NCBI RefSeq assembly: GCF_003309065.1
Contig: NZ_POAF01000001.1
Coordinates: 248,001 to 312,000, forward strand
DNA length: 64,000 nt
Reading direction: 5' to 3'
DNA from: Glutamicibacter soli
GTDB taxonomy: Bacteria > Actinomycetota > Actinomycetes > Actinomycetales > Micrococcaceae
A model generated the notes under the pieces. The model was not told the origin of the DNA. It did not search any database and was given only the letters and a program-made list of their open reading frames with translations. Position numbers and translations under genes: made by a program. Below, in pieces: positions 61,744 through 64,000 of this stretch (position 1 is its first letter; each line of letters begins with the position of its first letter).

Positions 61744-62511
61744 CTAGTTGCCCGTGCGGATCAGCTTGTGGTTGGCGGCCTGGGCCTGCGGACGGATGAC
61801 GATCTGGTCCAGGTTCACGTGGGCCGGGGCGCTGACCGCGTAGCGGATCACCTCGGCCACGTCGTCGGCGGTGAGCGGCTGTTCGACCCCTGCATAGACG
61901 TTGTCCGCCGCCTGCTGGTTGCCCAGCCGGCGCAGCGAGAATTCCTCGGTCTGCACCAGGCCGGGAAGCACCTCGATGACGCGGATGCCGTGCTCCACCT
62001 CCTCCAGGCGCAGGGCCTGGGTCATGGCGCTCTGCGCGGCCTTGGCCGCGTTGTAGCCGCTGCCGCCTTCATAGCTGGCCAGGGCTGCGGTGGAGGTCAG
62101 GTTCAGGACGGTGCCGTGCACCTTGCGCAGCGAGGGCAGCAGGGCGCGGGTCAGCCGCATGGTTCCCATGACATTTGACTGCAGCATGAACTCCCAGTCC
62201 TCGTCCACCGCGTCGGCCCAGTAGTCGGTGCCGCGGGCGCCGCCGGCCACGTTGATTAGGGTGTCAGCTCCCCCGTGCTCGGCCACGGCCAGAGCCAGCG
62301 AGTCGACGTCGGTCTGGTTGCTGACGTCTGCGGGAATGGCGATGGCGCCGGTTTCCTGGGCGAGCGCTTCCAGGCGTTCCGCGCGGCGGGCCACGGCGAA
62401 GACTGTCCATCCCTGCGCACGCAGTGCGCGGACGGTGGCCTGCCCGATGCCGGAGGATGCCCCGGTGACGACGGCCGAACGGTTGGACGAGGTGTTTTCC
62501 CAAATAGTCAT
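61744..62511 (-). CDS. SDR family NAD(P)-dependent oxidoreductase (YdfG-like)
   Basis: 255 residues. TGASSGIGQATVRAL cofactor motif, NVAGGARG, catalytic LTSTAALASYEGGSGYNAAK with Ser and Tyr-x-x-x-Lys, and VEVLPGLVQTEEF. An Arg pair after strand two (AVARRAERL) suggests NADP(H). It resembles serine/3-hydroxy acid dehydrogenases of the YdfG type, though the substrate is unproven. It sits 29 bases upstream of the chelatase gene and may be the first gene of that transcript. Confidence 0.86.
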   Translation of the reverse strand: MTIWENTSSNRSAVVTGASSGIGQATVRALRAQGWTVFAVARRAERLEALAQETGAIAIPADVSNQTDVDSLALAVAEHGGADTLINVAGGARGTDYWADAVDEDWEFMLQSNVMGTMRLTRALLPSLRKVHGTVLNLTSTAALASYEGGSGYNAAKAAQSAMTQALRLEEVEHGIRVIEVLPGLVQTEEFSLRRLGNQQAADNVYAGVEQPLTADDVAEVIRYAVSAPAHVNLDQIVIRPQAQAANHKLIRTGN

Positions 62512-62567
62512 GGGTTTAGTTTAGAACTTCGCGCCGAACCCGAGGTAAGCCGTGAATTTTTCTTTCC

Positions 62568-63158
62568 TCAGCCGGCCAGCGGCCGGGCGGCGAGTTCCTG
62601 GGCAGGATCGGCGAAACGGTAGCCGCCCTGGTACTCGTTGACCGTTGCGGGTTTCGTCATGGCATGGAACTGGGCCAGGAAGTCCTCCCCGCGGCTGAGC
62701 ACGGCTGTTTCGACCAGGGATCGGTAGCTGTAGGGACGGTAGCTGGCCACCTGCGGGGTGTCCCGGCGGAATTCGTGGCGGCCCTGGAAGGCGAGGACCT
62801 TGGCACCGGGTGCCAGGGCCGGCTGGATCCGGGCGCCGACCTCGACGGCGTCGTATTGCGCCTCGCGGCGGCTGAGCATCTCCAGTTCCCCTTCGGTGAC
62901 CGGGATCAGCACGCCGTTGACTGTCGCATCGGGCTGCGGGCTGATGTCCAGGAATTGGCCGTTGCAGGCGTGGCCGTCGTCGAAGACGATGGGCACCCTG
63001 ATTTCCCAGTCGCGCGCGAAGCCGTGCAGCAGTGCCAGCGGCATGTGCTGCTGCTGGATCTCGCGCCGGAGCGTGCGTGAAACCGAAGCGGATGAGACAA
63101 GCGATCCGTAGCCGAAGATGAACAGTTCGTGCCCAGACAGGCCGGTGAAAGGTGCCAT
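62568..63158 (-). CDS. Gamma-glutamylcyclotransferase-fold (AIG2-like) protein
   Basis: 196 residues. The GGCT motif FIFGYGSLVS is close to the N-terminus, and the catalytic-type acidic residue may be in VTEGELEMLSRREAQYDAVE. The later part RRDTPQVASYRPYSYRSLVE is not typical of ChaC. Members cleave gamma-glutamyl peptides or act as AIG2-like proteins. Glutathione is not the main thiol in actinomycetes, so the substrate is open. ATG at 63158 with a weak ribosome site. Confidence 0.75.
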   Translation of the reverse strand: MAPFTGLSGHELFIFGYGSLVSSASVSRTLRREIQQQHMPLALLHGFARDWEIRVPIVFDDGHACNGQFLDISPQPDATVNGVLIPVTEGELEMLSRREAQYDAVEVGARIQPALAPGAKVLAFQGRHEFRRDTPQVASYRPYSYRSLVETAVLSRGEDFLAQFHAMTKPATVNEYQGGYRFADPAQELAARPLAG

Positions 63159-63216
63159 ACCCACATCATATGATCCGCGGACACCCGAATCACGCGGCTT
63201 GCGGCCGGTACGGGAT

Positions 63217-63726
63217 TCAGCCGGCGGTGCGCAACCGGTCGCGGCTGGCCAGCCAGATGAGGGTGGAAGGCAGCTGGATCCAGCGCGGGACGCGGTTCGT
63301 GTAGTCCGCATAGGCCTGGCCGAAGGTGGCCTGCAGCGCTTCCTCCTCGGCGGGGATCTGCAAGCGGTCCAGCCAGAGTGCCAGGCCCAGCGCCGGTAGC
63401 AGTGCACGCGCCGAACCACGCCACAGCGCATGGGCTGTCACCGCGCCCACCATACCCAGATACATCGGGTTGCGGCTGATGGAATTCGCGCCGGAGACGA
63501 CCAGCGTGCTGCTCTTCTCGGGATGCAGGGGGTTGATGGAGGTCTTGGCGGCGCCGAACCCGAGATCCGCCCACACCGAAATGCCAGCGCTGGCGGCCAG
63601 CAGCACCCCGGCGGCCGTGGTGGACACCGGGCCGCCACGGCGTCGACCGGCCAACCGGCGCTGGGCCGCGAGGGCGGCGGCAACAACGACCGGCGGCGGA
63701 ATCACGGGGGCGCGATGCTCGCTCAT
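63217..63726 (-). CDS. Isoprenylcysteine carboxyl methyltransferase-like membrane protein
   Basis: 169 residues with three or four membrane helices. The motif ISRNPMYLGMVGAVTAHALW and the ending EEEALQATFGQAYADYTNRV with PRWI are the SAM-binding signature of the ICMT/phospholipid methyltransferase (PEMT) group ('RHPxYxG' and 'EExxLxxxFGxxYxxYxxxVPRxxP'). Bacterial members methylate small molecules or lipids, and the substrate is not known. The gene is divergent from valS. Confidence 0.85.
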   Translation of the reverse strand: MSEHRAPVIPPPVVVAAALAAQRRLAGRRRGGPVSTTAAGVLLAASAGISVWADLGFGAAKTSINPLHPEKSSTLVVSGANSISRNPMYLGMVGAVTAHALWRGSARALLPALGLALWLDRLQIPAEEEALQATFGQAYADYTNRVPRWIQLPSTLIWLASRDRLRTAG

Positions 63727-63869
63727 GGAACCGATGGTACGCCGTGCGCGCGGCGCTGCCTATGGGCATGCAGGCAAGCTTGTCGGTTCCCGCCCCTCGC
63801 CCGTCCGACGTGGGGCAAACCATGGACACGGATGAGCGCGGCCCGGATAAAACGTGAAAGAATGAAGCC

Positions 63870-64000
63870 ATGGCAGAAGAAAACTTGGGCACAGACACGC
63901 CCGCAACGGTTTCCGTTCCTGACAAGCCGGCTTTGGAAGGCTTGGAAGAACGTCTCTCGTCCCGGTGGCGCACCGAGGGCACCTATCACTTCAACGAGGA
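63870..64000 (+). CDS. valS: Valyl-tRNA synthetase, 5' end only
   Basis: Only 43 codons are inside the window. After a short acidic lead (MAEENLGTDTPATVSVPDKP) comes ALEGLEERLSSRWRTEGTYH then FNED, the normal beginning of actinobacterial ValRS ('...LEGLEEKWxxRWxxxGxYxF'). No T-box motif was seen in the roughly 140 bases upstream. The HIGH motif would lie beyond the window. Confidence 0.85.
   Translation, partial: MAEENLGTDTPATVSVPDKPALEGLEERLSSRWRTEGTYHFNE

Noticed and set aside
1-64000. CRISPR array, rRNA operon or prophage
   Set aside because: No regularly spaced repeats, no rRNA sequence and no phage structural genes were seen.

Overview
The window is chromosomal DNA from a high-GC Gram-positive actinomycete. 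The best fit is the family Micrococcaceae (Arthrobacter/Glutamicibacter type). This rests on the order rsfS - Ala/Lys/Pro-rich protein - nadD - proA - proB - obgE - rpmA - rplU - rne, the folC-DUF4233-ndk block beside ileS, a 994-residue RNase E/G with long disordered arms, and an actinobacterial ileS T-box. Genus is an inference from gene order and protein style only.

Layout. 0-11.5 kb is mixed metabolism: a cut DUF6578-like gene, an ABC-F ATPase, an AmiS/UreI channel with a structured leader, a flavoprotein oxidoreductase divergent from a LysR regulator over a clear LysR operator, a pentapeptide-repeat protein, a PhnB-like protein, an SDR, and an Lrp regulator - aminotransferase - amino acid permease module. 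11.6-17.7 kb is an accessory segment bounded by two identical tRNA-Ala(GGC) genes in opposite orientation. It holds a tRNA-Ala(CGC), SRPBCC, CorA-like, AlkD-like and TfoX-N genes, an unknown HTH/membrane gene pair, two genes broken by in-frame TAG codons, and an IS481-type transposase tail. 17.8-28.7 kb is conserved housekeeping on the minus strand. 29.2-33.7 kb holds VKOR, DUF2809, a GNAT, an AI-2E-type exporter, a frameshifted GNAT and a lone Phd-like antitoxin.

33.7-39.4 kb carries ndk, DUF4233, folC and ileS under a T-box with an ultrashort stem I. 39.5-43.3 kb has an AT-richer orphan gene for a membrane-hairpin/coiled-coil protein, divergent from a HelD-type RNA polymerase-recycling ATPase. 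That ATPase gene has a close match to the rifamycin-associated element (RAE) in its upstream region, so it is probably the rifamycin-protection protein HelR. 44.1-48.6 kb is a NarL-type two-component system followed by an MMPL transporter and DUF2871. 50.0-51.3 kb is a DnaQ exonuclease - TerB-like - BRCT fusion.

51.4-60.9 kb is a nearly gapless minus-strand assimilatory sulfate operon: sir, cysH (Fe-S APS reductase), cysD, cysN, an SsuABC/TauABC-like transporter, cobA and fprA. A sirohydrochlorin chelatase gene lies upstream. Together they adenylate sulfate, reduce APS to sulfite and sulfide, build siroheme and supply reduced ferredoxin. The window ends in the start of valS.

The strongest hunting leads are the RAE-helR pair with its divergent orphan gene, the inverted tRNA-Ala pair enclosing decaying genes, and the unexplained RNA leader of the AmiS/UreI gene.
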